Assembly (NCBI GenBank): GCA_033439265.1 | Contig: JAVTVX010000024.1 | Span: forward strand, 14,802,501 to 14,866,500 | Length of the DNA: 64,000 bases | Reading direction: 5' to 3' | Source: Dillenia suffruticosa | Taxonomy: Eukaryota > Streptophyta > Magnoliopsida > Dilleniales > Dilleniaceae | Shown here: positions 35,145 through 44,581 of the stretch, piece by piece | How the letters are laid out: each line of letters begins with the position of its first letter | Position numbering within the stretch: position 1 is the first letter of the stretch | The notes under the pieces: generated by a model | Seen by the model: the letters and a program-made list of their open reading frames with translations, nothing else | Told to the model about the DNA's origin: nothing | Databases searched by the model: none | Program-made: the position numbers and the translations under genes

Positions 35145-36832
35145 AAAGTTTTTATGGTGGTTTCACCGAACCAGTTGTATGTCCACTTTCAAGTTCTCCC
35201 TAGATTTTTCACTATCAATTTACTAAAACAAATTTGATTGCAAGTTTAAATTAGACCTTCATAGGGTTTTTTTTCGCAAATACTACTTTCCCAACCCTAT
35301 ACAGATTGGTTCTCTCTCTAGGCCCAAAGCTGTGATACACTCTCTGGTCTTTTAAAATTTCAATACGGGTAAGAGAGAAATGTCTAAGATGTGAGGCTCT
35401 AATCCTTAGATTAGACAGACTTGATTTTATGAATGATTACACTCTAACAAAATGAAATGAAGTTCAAATGAAAAATAGAGTGTATGAGTTTTAAAATAGA
35501 GTAATGAATGCAGTGAATTCGTAGTTGTTTAGATCATTAATTGAGCATTTGATTTTCATATCTCATCTCTCTGGTATTTATTGTCATACTGAAGAGATCT
35601 ATTATGCAATTGTTGAAGCTGAATGTTACTCATTAATTTCATCAATTAATATTCTGCAATAGATCCTAGTTTCATGCTAAATTTTAATTTTCTCATTGGC
35701 GCTACTTTCTTTTTAACCAATCGAGGATGTTCTTGCGGCATTTAAATGTTAGACTTTGATGAAAATGAAAATAAATAGATAGAGAGGACAAGAGAGGGCC
35801 ATTATATTTAAATTTGTCTCAAAATTTTGGTTTCTAACAATTTCAGGTCGACAATATTAATTAACACATTGACCTGAACTCAAAATTTTGTATTGTGGAC
35901 TTTCTTGATCAGTTCGACATGGGAGAACTTAGGTCGATAATGTCATATTTCAAATTAAATAGGTGGACACGTATGATTAAATTGGTCCACATGTTATGGT
36001 GTGTCAACACGGTTTTAATTAGGTATCGACATATCTAACTTAGGAATCAACAACCTTTGTCGACATGTTTTAAGTCCACATTGACATAGTGATGTTCTTA
36101 CATTCAATTGGTTGACCTAACCTTAGAAATTGGTTGATGTGTTCATCGTGTCGACATAGTTGAAATCCAGGTCGTCATCTGATTTCTAAAGAAGAAATAT
36201 ATCAGGTCGACATATTCTAAGTCCATATTGACACAATCCTATTTTTATATTCAATTTGTGGACCTGATCTTAGAAATTGGTCGATGTGTCAAGGTGTCAA
36301 TATAGTAGAGATGTAGGTCATCGTGTGATTTTTAAAGGTAAACTAAATCTGGTCAACAAGTTATCAGGTATGTCAACCTTTCTAGATTTTTGTTTGATAC
36401 TTGTCGATATGTGTAAATAATGGGTCGACACACTATTGAAATTGGTGGACCTATCATATTAAATTTGTCCACTTGAAGTCAACAGGTTGATATGTGGTCT
36501 AATTTAGGTCAACATGTAAGGCAGGTTGACACGGTTTTACTCAAATTGACAAGATATGTGAATATTTAAGTTAGGTCGTTATGTTTTCTAGATTGTCGAC
36601 ATAATCTTATTTAGACAATTATTATGTTTGTTTCATGCAGGTCAACAAAGATCATTTATAGGTCGACATGTTTAAGGTATTGCTAAAATTAGTCCACATG
36701 GTTTTGAAAATTGGTGGACCTATAGGAACAGACCAACGTATGTCAAAACAAGTCGACAAGCTCTGCAGACTTTTGCATTCTGATATTCTTAAATCTATTT
36801 TCCCCCAATTTATCATTATCAAAACCTATCAC
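35145..36832 (-). repeat. 5' LTR of element S (ends incomplete)
   Basis: About 1.69 kb, collinear with 6183 to about 7810 at clearly reduced identity. The first about 35 bases, the primer-binding site and the last about 10 bases expected from the 3' LTR are not found, so its borders are eroded. Rich in GTCGACATG-like words. Confidence 0.65.
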
Positions 36833-39073
36833 TAAAGAGAGATAAAAAGAGAGATAAAGAGAGTGAGGGCTCTTGAACATTCTTTAGCCCTTTTACCCTT
36901 TTCTTCTCCTATCTTCCATTTTATTCAAATCTTCAAAATAACTTTCAGCAAAAGTTCTGATTTTTAACCCTCCTAGCTTACTTTCAACATCTTCTGGCAA
37001 ATTCTTGAGTCAATCATAAGGAAGGTTTCGAGTTTCATCAAGTTTGGTCAAGGAACTTGCCATTTAGAGGTTGATTTTGTTTGGATACTTGAGAGTCTCT
37101 TGAAGCAAGTGCAAGGTAAGCATTAAATTCATGGTTTTAGGTTTTGATTTATCATTGAAATCTTGGTGAATAACATGTTTAATGATATGAACTTAGAAGT
37201 GTGTTGATAGGTTTGAACGAAGATGGAGCCCTTGATTTTCAAGAAATAGAACAGTTTGACCTTATTATGATTTTTTAATCATAACTTATTCTTTATATAG
37301 GAAAATTAAGTGAGGTTTTCTTCATATGAAACTATACTTACATACTTTGAAAATGGCATATGATTCTAATAAGAATTGGATTTTTAGTGATTTTCAAAGT
37401 GATGCATTCTGTAGAGAAATATTCTATTCTGGCTTGTTTTGACTGAATAATTTGCTTCAACTTTGAGATGCCTTTTAAACTGAATTAGCCCAAGTTTTGA
37501 ACATAGAATTTGTAGATCTGAATCTTATCTTTAATTTGAGACATGAATTATATGATTTGGAAACTTGTAATATAGGTTGGAATTGAAGAATTTGGAATGG
37601 AAATGGGCGTTAAATAGAGTTAATGGATGCCAAAATAATAGAGACATATTTTTCATTTACACCTTCATGTATTAAGCTTCATACTTGCATTGAATAAATG
37701 TCTAATCTTAATTCTATGTTATGATTTACATAACATTTAGGCGAAGGTCCTTCAATCAAGGATAGAGCCGAGAATTTGGACTAGTGGGAGTGCATACCCT
37801 CCCTTAATTGCAAGTAGGAATTTTATGTTTTGTTTAATGAGAAATAATTTTATATGTTTTGCAAATCTTATTTTTTTTCGAAAATGGTTTTGTAATTTAG
37901 TTTTAATGTGATATGTTCTTTTGAAACGATGATGTTGGAATGTGAATTTGATACATTAATGCCACATGATTTTTATTGTTTAGTTGATTGATATTCATTT
38001 GAGACAAAGATGAATATGGGTTGCGAAATGGTTTTGTAATTTAATTGCGAACAAAAATGATTTTTATGGTAATCGATTGTATACACAGCTTCTATGGTTA
38101 TTGCTCACTCATGACAGTCGGAGTAAGAGTGGTATGAGTAGAGCCAAATATCGGATTGAGGTATTATGATGTGGGGGCATTCACCTACCCAAATTTTCAG
38201 TTGGGACATTTTCAAATAAACGAATGAATAAAAAACCCTTGGTGAATCCAATCCTTGACTCTTGCCAAGATCTTGGATTTGAAGATATCTTTTTAGCTGT
38301 CCTGTAGTTTTGAATTGAATGCAAACCATTTTGATATAAAAAGAAATGTTTTTAATTTGAATGCATTGATTGTCAATACTTTTCGAATACTTTTCGAATA
38401 CTTTTGTGGATTTGTGAATACTGTTATAATGTTTAAATGAAATTTGTTGTTAATGATTTTAGAACATAATTACACTCCCACTCATTGGGATACACATAGA
38501 TATTCCACTCACCGAATACAATTGTACTCACCCCTATCGTTGCTTTTATTTTTTCAAGTTTGTAGTTAGCAAGTGCAACTAGTGGAGCTTCTTTTGTGAT
38601 TTGTAAATCAACCTCAGTCCGAACCATATATTTTGTGTGAGTTAGTTCCGTTTTGGCTTACTTAGTTTGTAGATGGATCCATGGGGAAGGTTAATGGAAG
38701 CTAAACTTTGTTGTAATATGGATTACTTATAGAAACTTTATTACTTTTGCATATGTACATTCTTATTTTTATTGGTCACTTGTATTAAATTTATTGGAAC
38801 TTTACTTATCTCATTTTGAAAGAGGCCTTATGGATAATGATTTATGATTATATTTTGATTGGTCTCTTTATGTTAAAGTCATTAGGACTTTACTTATTTA
38901 ATATTTCATGTTGAAAGAGATCTTATGGAGAATAATTTATGATTACAAAGAATTAGTTGGAAATTGAGATTGTGTGTTTTGAGATTAGCTTTGTAGAGTC
39001 TCAGAGTGCATGCCTGTGGTTGCACATTGTTCGAGACAACACAGCGATCGTCATATGCTCGGGTCCACGGATT
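36833..39073. other. Non-coding host repeat T, left part
   Basis: No coding sequence. The texture is that of a long plant LTR or non-coding retroelement DNA in plus orientation: a CT-rich start, GCAAGGTAAGC near 37110, and GTACTCACCCCTATCG with a pyrimidine run and CAAG near 38530-38565. It continues after element F (44035) and after element G (49107), because both have target duplications. Its family is not known to me. Confidence 0.4.
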
Positions 39074-39489
39074 TGTTGAAATTTAAATATAGCAAGCTAA
39101 GAATGAATAAAGAAACTTCAAGAATTTAATTGAGAATTCAGAGAGAGTTTACATGCAATGAAGGCATGTTTTTCATACCTTCCAAAGAAACATATAAGCC
39201 CTATTTATAGAGAACAAGAAGAGGGGCAAGGAGATTAGAAAAGAGAGAGAGGAGAGGGCATTGTGCCCTCTACAATTATGGCCGTTGGGGGACCTGATGG
39301 TCCCCCATTTGCTGGCTCGAGCTGGGCCCGAAGGGCCCAGCCCGAACAATCCGGGCAAGGCCCATTTAGGGCCCAACTTAGAAACCTTAAAGGGATTACA
39401 AAGAGAATGAAAAATCTACACAAATTAAAACTATACATTTAGACTTCATTCCCTTAGGACATAAACCCTAATTGTCCTTTATTTCAACA
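39074..39489 (-). repeat. 3' LTR of F
   Basis: 416 bp. Identical to the 5' LTR at nearly all sites except a central block (about 39285-39395), which carries GC palindromes of the GGGCCCGAAGGGCCC type instead of the two AACGG hairpin modules. Confidence 0.92.
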
Positions 39490-42400
39490 CTCCCCCTCAA
39501 GTTGGGTGTGTATGTATCTATGACACCCAACTTGACCATATTTTTATGTATGTGATTGGCGGTTCCTGACTTGGTGAAGATATCCGCTACTTGATCATCA
39601 CTTCGTGTAAAGCTTGGAGTGATGAGTTTTTCTTCAAACTTTTGTCTCACAAAGTGGCAATCCACCTCGATGTGCTTTGTTCTTTCATGAAAAACCGGAT
39701 TTGAGGCTATGTGAATAGCCGATTGATTATCACAATGGAGTCGGATTGGAGTAGGAACAGAGAACCCTAGTTCTTCAATTAGAGCCTTTAACCAAACCAT
39801 CTCACTTGATGCGGCTGCCATTGCTCTATATTCAGATTCGGCACTTGATCTTGACACCACATGTTGTTTTTTGCTTTTCCAAGAAACTAGATTTCCTCCA
39901 ACAAACATGCAATATCCTGTGGTTGATCGTCTATCTTCTGAGTCTCCAGCCCAATCTGCATCACAATATCCTACAATTTGTGAGTTGTTGTTCTTCTTCA
40001 TCCAAACTCCCATGCCTGGTGTACCCTTTAGATAATGGAGGATTCTTTCGGTGGCTCTCCAATGCTTTCTTTTTGGCTTGTGCATATGTTGGCTAACTTG
40101 ACTCACGGCAAAGGAGATGTCCGGTCTCGTTATGGTGAGGTAGATCAATTTCCCTACGAGCCTTTGATATCTTGGTTCATCCTCATAATCTTCATCATCA
40201 TCCTTGAGGCCACAAGAGGAGCTAATGGGACTACAAGCGGGCTTGGCACCTAACTTCCCGGTTTCCTGCAAGAGATCAAGCACATACTTCCTTTGTGATA
40301 GAACAAACCCATTTGGACAATAGGCGAGTTCTATCCCTAAGAAGTACTTTAGTTTCCCTAAGTCCTTAATATCAAATTTTGTTTGTAAGAAACCTCTTAC
40401 TTGGTTGATTAAATCTAAATCATTACCGGTTATGATTATATCATCTACATAAACTAACACTATAATGATTTTTCCATCTAGTTTCTTAACGAAGAGAGAA
40501 GTGTCGCTATTGCATTTTTTGAAATCATGATCAAAAAGAGTTGAGCTAAGTTTGGCATACCAAGCTCTTGGAGATTGTTTGAGACCATAGATTGTTTTCC
40601 TAAGTTTGCAAACTTTGTTGAGTTGCTGAGAAAAGCCAGGTGGAATCTCCATGTACACTTCTTCTTCCAGATCACCTTGAAGGAAAGCATTGGCTACGTC
40701 CATTTGAAACATTGGCCAAGAGTGATTGATTGCAAGGGACATCAAGACTCGAATTGTGTTCATCTTGGCCACCGGAGCATACGTTTCCTTGTAATCTACT
40801 CCATAAGCTTGAGTGAAGCCCTTTGCCACTAATCTTGCTTTGTATCTATCAATGCTTCCATCACTTTTGTGCTTGATCTTATAGATCCATTTACATCCTA
40901 CTGCCCTTTTTCCTTTAGGAAGAGATGATAACTCCCAAGTTCCGTTTCTTTCTAAGGCTTCTAGCTCATCTTTCATTGCTTGGATCCATTGAGGAAGTTG
41001 TTTGGCTTCTTCAAAGTTTCTAGGCTCTTGATGAAGGTCTAAGTTCTTGATGAATTTTTGATGGCTACAAGACATGTTAGCAACCGAATAATATTGGGAA
41101 ATGGGGTGAGATGTTACCTTTGAGTTATAGAAAACTCTTTTGTTGATCCATTCTGAAGGAGGGAGCCTAAGCCTTGTTGATCTTCGAAGAGGAGGAGGAG
41201 GCGGCTGCTCAATGCTTTGTTCTACTTCCTCTATAACTTGCCCTTGATCTAAGTTGTCTCCCCCTTCCTCTTGGATGGATTCATGATCAGAATGAGATGA
41301 GGTTGATTGTTCTTGAGTTGGATCATTTTCAGCTTGGATTGGTTGTTCTTCTTCTTCATTTTGATGAGAGGTTTCTTTGATTGAGGGAAGGACTACATTC
41401 CAATGGTCTTGTGCTCCTCTTTCCTTTGGTTGCTCTTGATCCTCTTTTCCTGCAAAATAAGGTTCTTTTTCTACAAATATCACATCCTTGGATGTGTATA
41501 GCTTTTTGGTTAGAGGATCATAACATTTATATCCTTTTTCAAAGGTAGAGTATCCTAAAAATACACATTTTCTCCCTCTTTCATCTAGTTTATTTCTAAA
41601 GTTTTCTGGTACATGCACATAACAAATGCACCCAAAAACTCTTAAGTGTGAGATACTAGGTTTTCTTCCTAGGAGTAGTTCTAAAGGGGATTTTCCTTCT
41701 AGCACTTGAGAGGGCATAAGGTTTATAAGGTGTGCAGCGGTTTTAATGGCTTCACTCCAAAACGTTTTAGTTATATTGGAGTGAAACATCATAGCCCTAG
41801 CCGTTTCTAGTAGGTGTCTATTTTTTCTTTCGGCAACTCCATTTTGTTGAGGAGTGTAAAAAGACTTTTGATGAATAATTTCCTTTTCTTCTAGAAAATC
41901 TTCAAGTGCATGGCTAGTGTATTCCCCCCCATGGTCCGATCTAAGGATTTTGATATTTGCATTGAATTGCTTGGTCACATATCTATAATAGCTCTTAAGT
42001 GCTTCAAATACTTCTGATTTCGCTGTTAATAAGTACACCCAAGTGTATCTAGTTTTGTGATCAATGAAGGTTACAAAATATTTAAAGCCATTATGAGATT
42101 CCATGGGTGAAGTCCACACATCGGTATGAATGAGTTCAAAGGCATTTTCATATATTGTATTTGAGATTGGATAGTACACTTTGGTTTGTTTTCCAAGAAT
42201 ACAAGCTTTGCAATGCCTATTTTCTACTTTTTGACTTGGAAATAGGCGTTTCAAAGCTAAATCTCCCGGGTGACCTAGACGGGCATGCCATATAGAAAAC
42301 GCTTGACTTTGAACTCCAAAAGCTTGATTTTCTTGCTCCAAAAAATATAAGTTGTTCCTCCTAGACCCCTTGCCAATCAAGTGATTCGTTTTGAGATCCT

Positions 42401-43646
42401 GAAAGATAACTTGGTTAGGATCAAAAGTGGCTTTGCAATTATGGTCTTTGGTAATTTTGCTAATGGACATGAGGTTAGAGTTGAATTTTGGTACATATAA
42501 CGCTTTAGTTTTCTTTCCTAGGAGTTCAACTTCACCTAGATGATCAACTTTTAGTTTTTGACCATTAGCAACCTTGACAATCTTATAACTAGATAGAGGA
42601 ATGAATTTCCTAACTTTGTCTTTATCTTTTACCATGTGATTGTCACAGCCCGAATCAATCAACCATTTATTTAAATGAGATGAGTTCAAGTTGTTACCGG
42701 AGTGAAGGGCAACTTGGCTAAGGAGCTTTTTCATCTCTTTTTGCATCTCCTCCATCTTGGATTCGAGTGCAGCCACTTGGGAGACTTGTTGAGCATGAGC
42801 TGGTTGTTCCACCTCCTTCTTGTTGTTCTTTGGGCGCAAATTAGGGTGGAGAAACCAGCACCTTTCCCTTTTGTGGCCGGGCTTCTTGCAATTTGTGCAA
42901 ACATCCTTTTTAAAGAAATTTTGAGCTTTGTTGACCATGTGATCATCTTGAACAGCCTTGAAAGCTTGGGCTTCGGATTTGAGCTTGGTAGACTCCTCTA
43001 GCCTCATGCTAGTCTCGGCCCTTTGAATCATAAATTGAACTTCTTGGAATGAAGGGAAAATCTTCATTCTAAGGATTTCTTGACGAATTGGAGCATATTC
43101 ATCTCCAAGACCCATAAGAAGACCAAAGGTCATGTCTTCATCATTTCTTTGAAGAATGGTCTTGAGATTAGAAGTTGGAGGCCTAAGAATATTAAGCTCA
43201 TTCCAAAGATCCCTATATTCCCCAAAGTATTCGGGAAGAGTTTTACCTCCTTTTTGAATCTTGAAGATTTTTCTTTTGAGCTCAAAGATTCGTCCGGTGT
43301 TGGTCTCTTGCCCATATAGAGCATGCATTTGATCCCACAAAGCCCTTGCATTTGGAATACAAGTAGCCATTGCTTTGTGGGTTTTGTCAAGAGACATTTG
43401 AAGCAGCACCACCACTTGATCATCTTGCTTCTTCCATGATTTGAATGTAGGGTTGGCATCATCTAAGGGATCCTCCAATATGTGATTTTCAAGATTGAAG
43501 AAGTTCAAGGATCTCTTGATGGTGTCTTGCCAAGCATTGTAATTTGATGAATCTAAGAGAATGGAAGTAAACATGGAAGTACTAATTTGTGGTGGAGGAT
43601 TACCAACACCGGAAGATGAAGGTATCGAAGATGGCTCTGATACCAT
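39468..43646 (-). CDS. gag-pol polyprotein of copia F
   Basis: A 1392-residue copia polyprotein that makes the capsid and the enzymes for copying and integrating the element. Order, with rough residues: UBN2-type gag (30-225), zinc knuckle CTNCKKPGHKRERC (about 250), aspartic protease WLIDSGCDNHM (about 325), pre-integrase zinc finger (about 445-490), integrase core with HTDVWTSP and LRSDHGGEY (about 505-570), reverse transcriptase (890-1130) with YVDDIIITG (about 1064), and RNase H with CDADWAGDS (about 1226). The ATG is made of the last LTR base and the first two primer-binding-site bases, so the protein starts MVSEP. The C terminus LRGSVEIKDN is encoded by the polypurine tract and the 3' LTR. 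Gag and pol share one frame, usual for plant copia. Confidence 0.92.
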   Translation of the reverse strand: MVSEPSSIPSSSGVGNPPPQISTSMFTSILLDSSNYNAWQDTIKRSLNFFNLENHILEDPLDDANPTFKSWKKQDDQVVVLLQMSLDKTHKAMATCIPNARALWDQMHALYGQETNTGRIFELKRKIFKIQKGGKTLPEYFGEYRDLWNELNILRPPTSNLKTILQRNDEDMTFGLLMGLGDEYAPIRQEILRMKIFPSFQEVQFMIQRAETSMRLEESTKLKSEAQAFKAVQDDHMVNKAQNFFKKDVCTNCKKPGHKRERCWFLHPNLRPKNNKKEVEQPAHAQQVSQVAALESKMEEMQKEMKKLLSQVALHSGNNLNSSHLNKWLIDSGCDNHMVKDKDKVRKFIPLSSYKIVKVANGQKLKVDHLGEVELLGKKTKALYVPKFNSNLMSISKITKDHNCKATFDPNQVIFQDLKTNHLIGKGSRRNNLYFLEQENQAFGVQSQAFSIWHARLGHPGDLALKRLFPSQKVENRHCKACILGKQTKVYYPISNTIYENAFELIHTDVWTSPMESHNGFKYFVTFIDHKTRYTWVYLLTAKSEVFEALKSYYRYVTKQFNANIKILRSDHGGEYTSHALEDFLEEKEIIHQKSFYTPQQNGVAERKNRHLLETARAMMFHSNITKTFWSEAIKTAAHLINLMPSQVLEGKSPLELLLGRKPSISHLRVFGCICYVHVPENFRNKLDERGRKCVFLGYSTFEKGYKCYDPLTKKLYTSKDVIFVEKEPYFAGKEDQEQPKERGAQDHWNVVLPSIKETSHQNEEEEQPIQAENDPTQEQSTSSHSDHESIQEEGGDNLDQGQVIEEVEQSIEQPPPPPLRRSTRLRLPPSEWINKRVFYNSKVTSHPISQYYSVANMSCSHQKFIKNLDLHQEPRNFEEAKQLPQWIQAMKDELEALERNGTWELSSLPKGKRAVGCKWIYKIKHKSDGSIDRYKARLVAKGFTQAYGVDYKETYAPVAKMNTIRVLMSLAINHSWPMFQMDVANAFLQGDLEEEVYMEIPPGFSQQLNKVCKLRKTIYGLKQSPRAWYAKLSSTLFDHDFKKCNSDTSLFVKKLDGKIIIVLVYVDDIIITGNDLDLINQVRGFLQTKFDIKDLGKLKYFLGIELAYCPNGFVLSQRKYVLDLLQETGKLGAKPACSPISSSCGLKDDDEDYEDEPRYQRLVGKLIYLTITRPDISFAVSQVSQHMHKPKRKHWRATERILHYLKGTPGMGVWMKKNNNSQIVGYCDADWAGDSEDRRSTTGYCMFVGGNLVSWKSKKQHVVSRSSAESEYRAMAAASSEMVWLKALIEELGFSVPTPIRLHCDNQSAIHIASNPVFHERTKHIEVDCHFVRQKFEEKLITPSFTRSDDQVADIFTKSGTANHIHKNMVKLGVIDTYTPNLRGSVEIKDN

Positions 43647-44029
43647 GTTGAAATTTAAATATAGTAAGCTAAGAATGAATAAAGAAACTTCAAGAATTTA
43701 ATTGAGAATTCAGAGAGAGTTTACATGCAATGAAGGCATGTTTTTCATACCTTCCAAAGAAACATATAAGCCCTATTTATAGAGAACAAGAAGAGGGGCA
43801 AGGAGATTAGAAAAGAGAGAGAGGAGAGGGCATTGTGCCCTCTACAATTATGGCCGTTGGGGCTGTCCCCAACGGCTAGTTTTACTAGCCGTTGGGGACA
43901 GCCCCAACGGCTGTTTTTTGCTAGCCGTTGGGGGATTACAAAGAGAATGAAAAATCTACACAAATTAAAACTATACATTTAGACTTCATTCCCTTAGGAC
44001 ATAAACCCTAATTGTCCTTTATTTCAACA
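43646..44029 (-). repeat. 5' LTR of F
   Basis: 384 bp, TGTTGAAATTTAAATATAG to TTTATTTCAACA. It holds the TATA complement (43773-43782), an inverted repeat (43824-43843) and two AACGG modules (43852-43933). Confidence 0.92.
43773..43933 (-). promoter_or_regulatory. F LTR promoter: TATA box and two MSA-like hairpin modules
   Basis: The minus-strand CTATAAATAG box (43773-43782) is preceded by an inverted repeat GAGAGGGCA/TGCCCTCT-like (43824-43843). Seventy bases from the TATA box two modules begin, each with arms GCCGTTGGGG and CCCCAACGGC. The loops are CTGT in one and ACAG in the other, which are reverse complements. The arms extended by TA give CCCAACGGCTA, a fit to the MSA consensus YCYAACGGYYA on either strand. 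Confidence 0.55.
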
Positions 44030-44034
44030 GGATT

Positions 44035-44113
44035 AGTGTGCGATAATTTTATTGGTTTCACCGACTTATCCTATGCATAGCTAAATTGTCATATGCTCGG
44101 GTTCAAGACATTC
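44035..44113. other. Repeat T, short middle segment
   Basis: 79 bases between elements F and G. It contains GTCATATGCTCGGGTTC, similar to GTCATATGCTCGGGTCC just left of F (about 39050), a small duplicated phrase inside T. Confidence 0.5.
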
Positions 44114-44581
44114 TGATGAAATTCCAAAGAAGCAAGCAATGAGAAATGAATAAGAACTTCAAGTACTTTATTGATGTTTCAAAGAGAGCATGCAAGAGGT
44201 TGAAGGCATTTTTTTTCATACCTTTTAAAAGCAACTAGCTGCCCTATTTATAGAAGAAGAGAAAGAGAGTTGAGAGAGGAGAAAATAAGTGGGGGAGAGA
44301 GGGCATTGCCCTCTCTATCCGTTGGACCCAACGGCTAGCAAGAACTAGCCGTTGGGCAGTCTCCAACGGCTAGTTCTTTTACTAGCCGTTGGGGGCCTTT
44401 GGCCCCCAATTTTGCTGGCCCGGGCTGGGCCCGAAGGGCCCAGCCCGAAACCCATGCGCTAGATCCATTTAGAGCCCATTACATTGCCTCCCTTTTTACT
44501 TTACATTTGGATCTTGTTCTAAGAGCACAAAGTTTAGTGGATTGGGACAACCATATGCCTTAATTGTGCTTTATTTCAACA
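44114..44581 (-). repeat. 3' LTR of G
   Basis: 468 bp, TGATGAAATTCC to TTTATTTCAACA. It includes three AACGG arms and the full GC palindrome with loop GAA (about 44415-44450). Confidence 0.9.

Larger units (their letters stand above)
6147..36832 (-). mobile_element. S: SIRE/Maximus-like copia element, heavily interrupted and broken
   Basis: Remains of one minus-strand copia element, spread over about 31 kb by later insertions. Parts from right to left: 5' LTR (35145-36832), gag (about 33805-35110), second zinc-knuckle and protease region (about 21490-22261), a late-internal region (7824-7986 and about 13070-15150) and 3' LTR (6147-7823). A target duplication (ATAAT) on both sides of the 22262-33799 insertion shows that its gag halves were once continuous. 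Protease-like CSRYMTRD and the KKIWVSK phrase are typical of the SIRE/Maximus group, as are the long LTRs and the TCTCCCC-type tract next to the 3' LTR. Most of integrase, RT and RNase H is absent, and many breaks are present. It is older than everything inserted in it. Confidence 0.6.
39074..44029 (-). mobile_element. F: copia element that looks whole
   Basis: 4956 bp with 3' LTR 39074-39489 and 5' LTR 43646-44029 and the perfect target duplication GGATT (39069-39073 and 44030-44034). The primer-binding-site complement GCTCTGATACCA is at 43634-43645 and the polypurine-tract complement CTCCCCCTCAAG abuts 39489. One long gag-pol frame fills the interior. Outside one GC-rich hairpin block the LTRs differ by about one base by eye, so the insertion is very young. 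It splits repeat T. By sequence it looks whole; activity is not shown. Confidence 0.93.
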
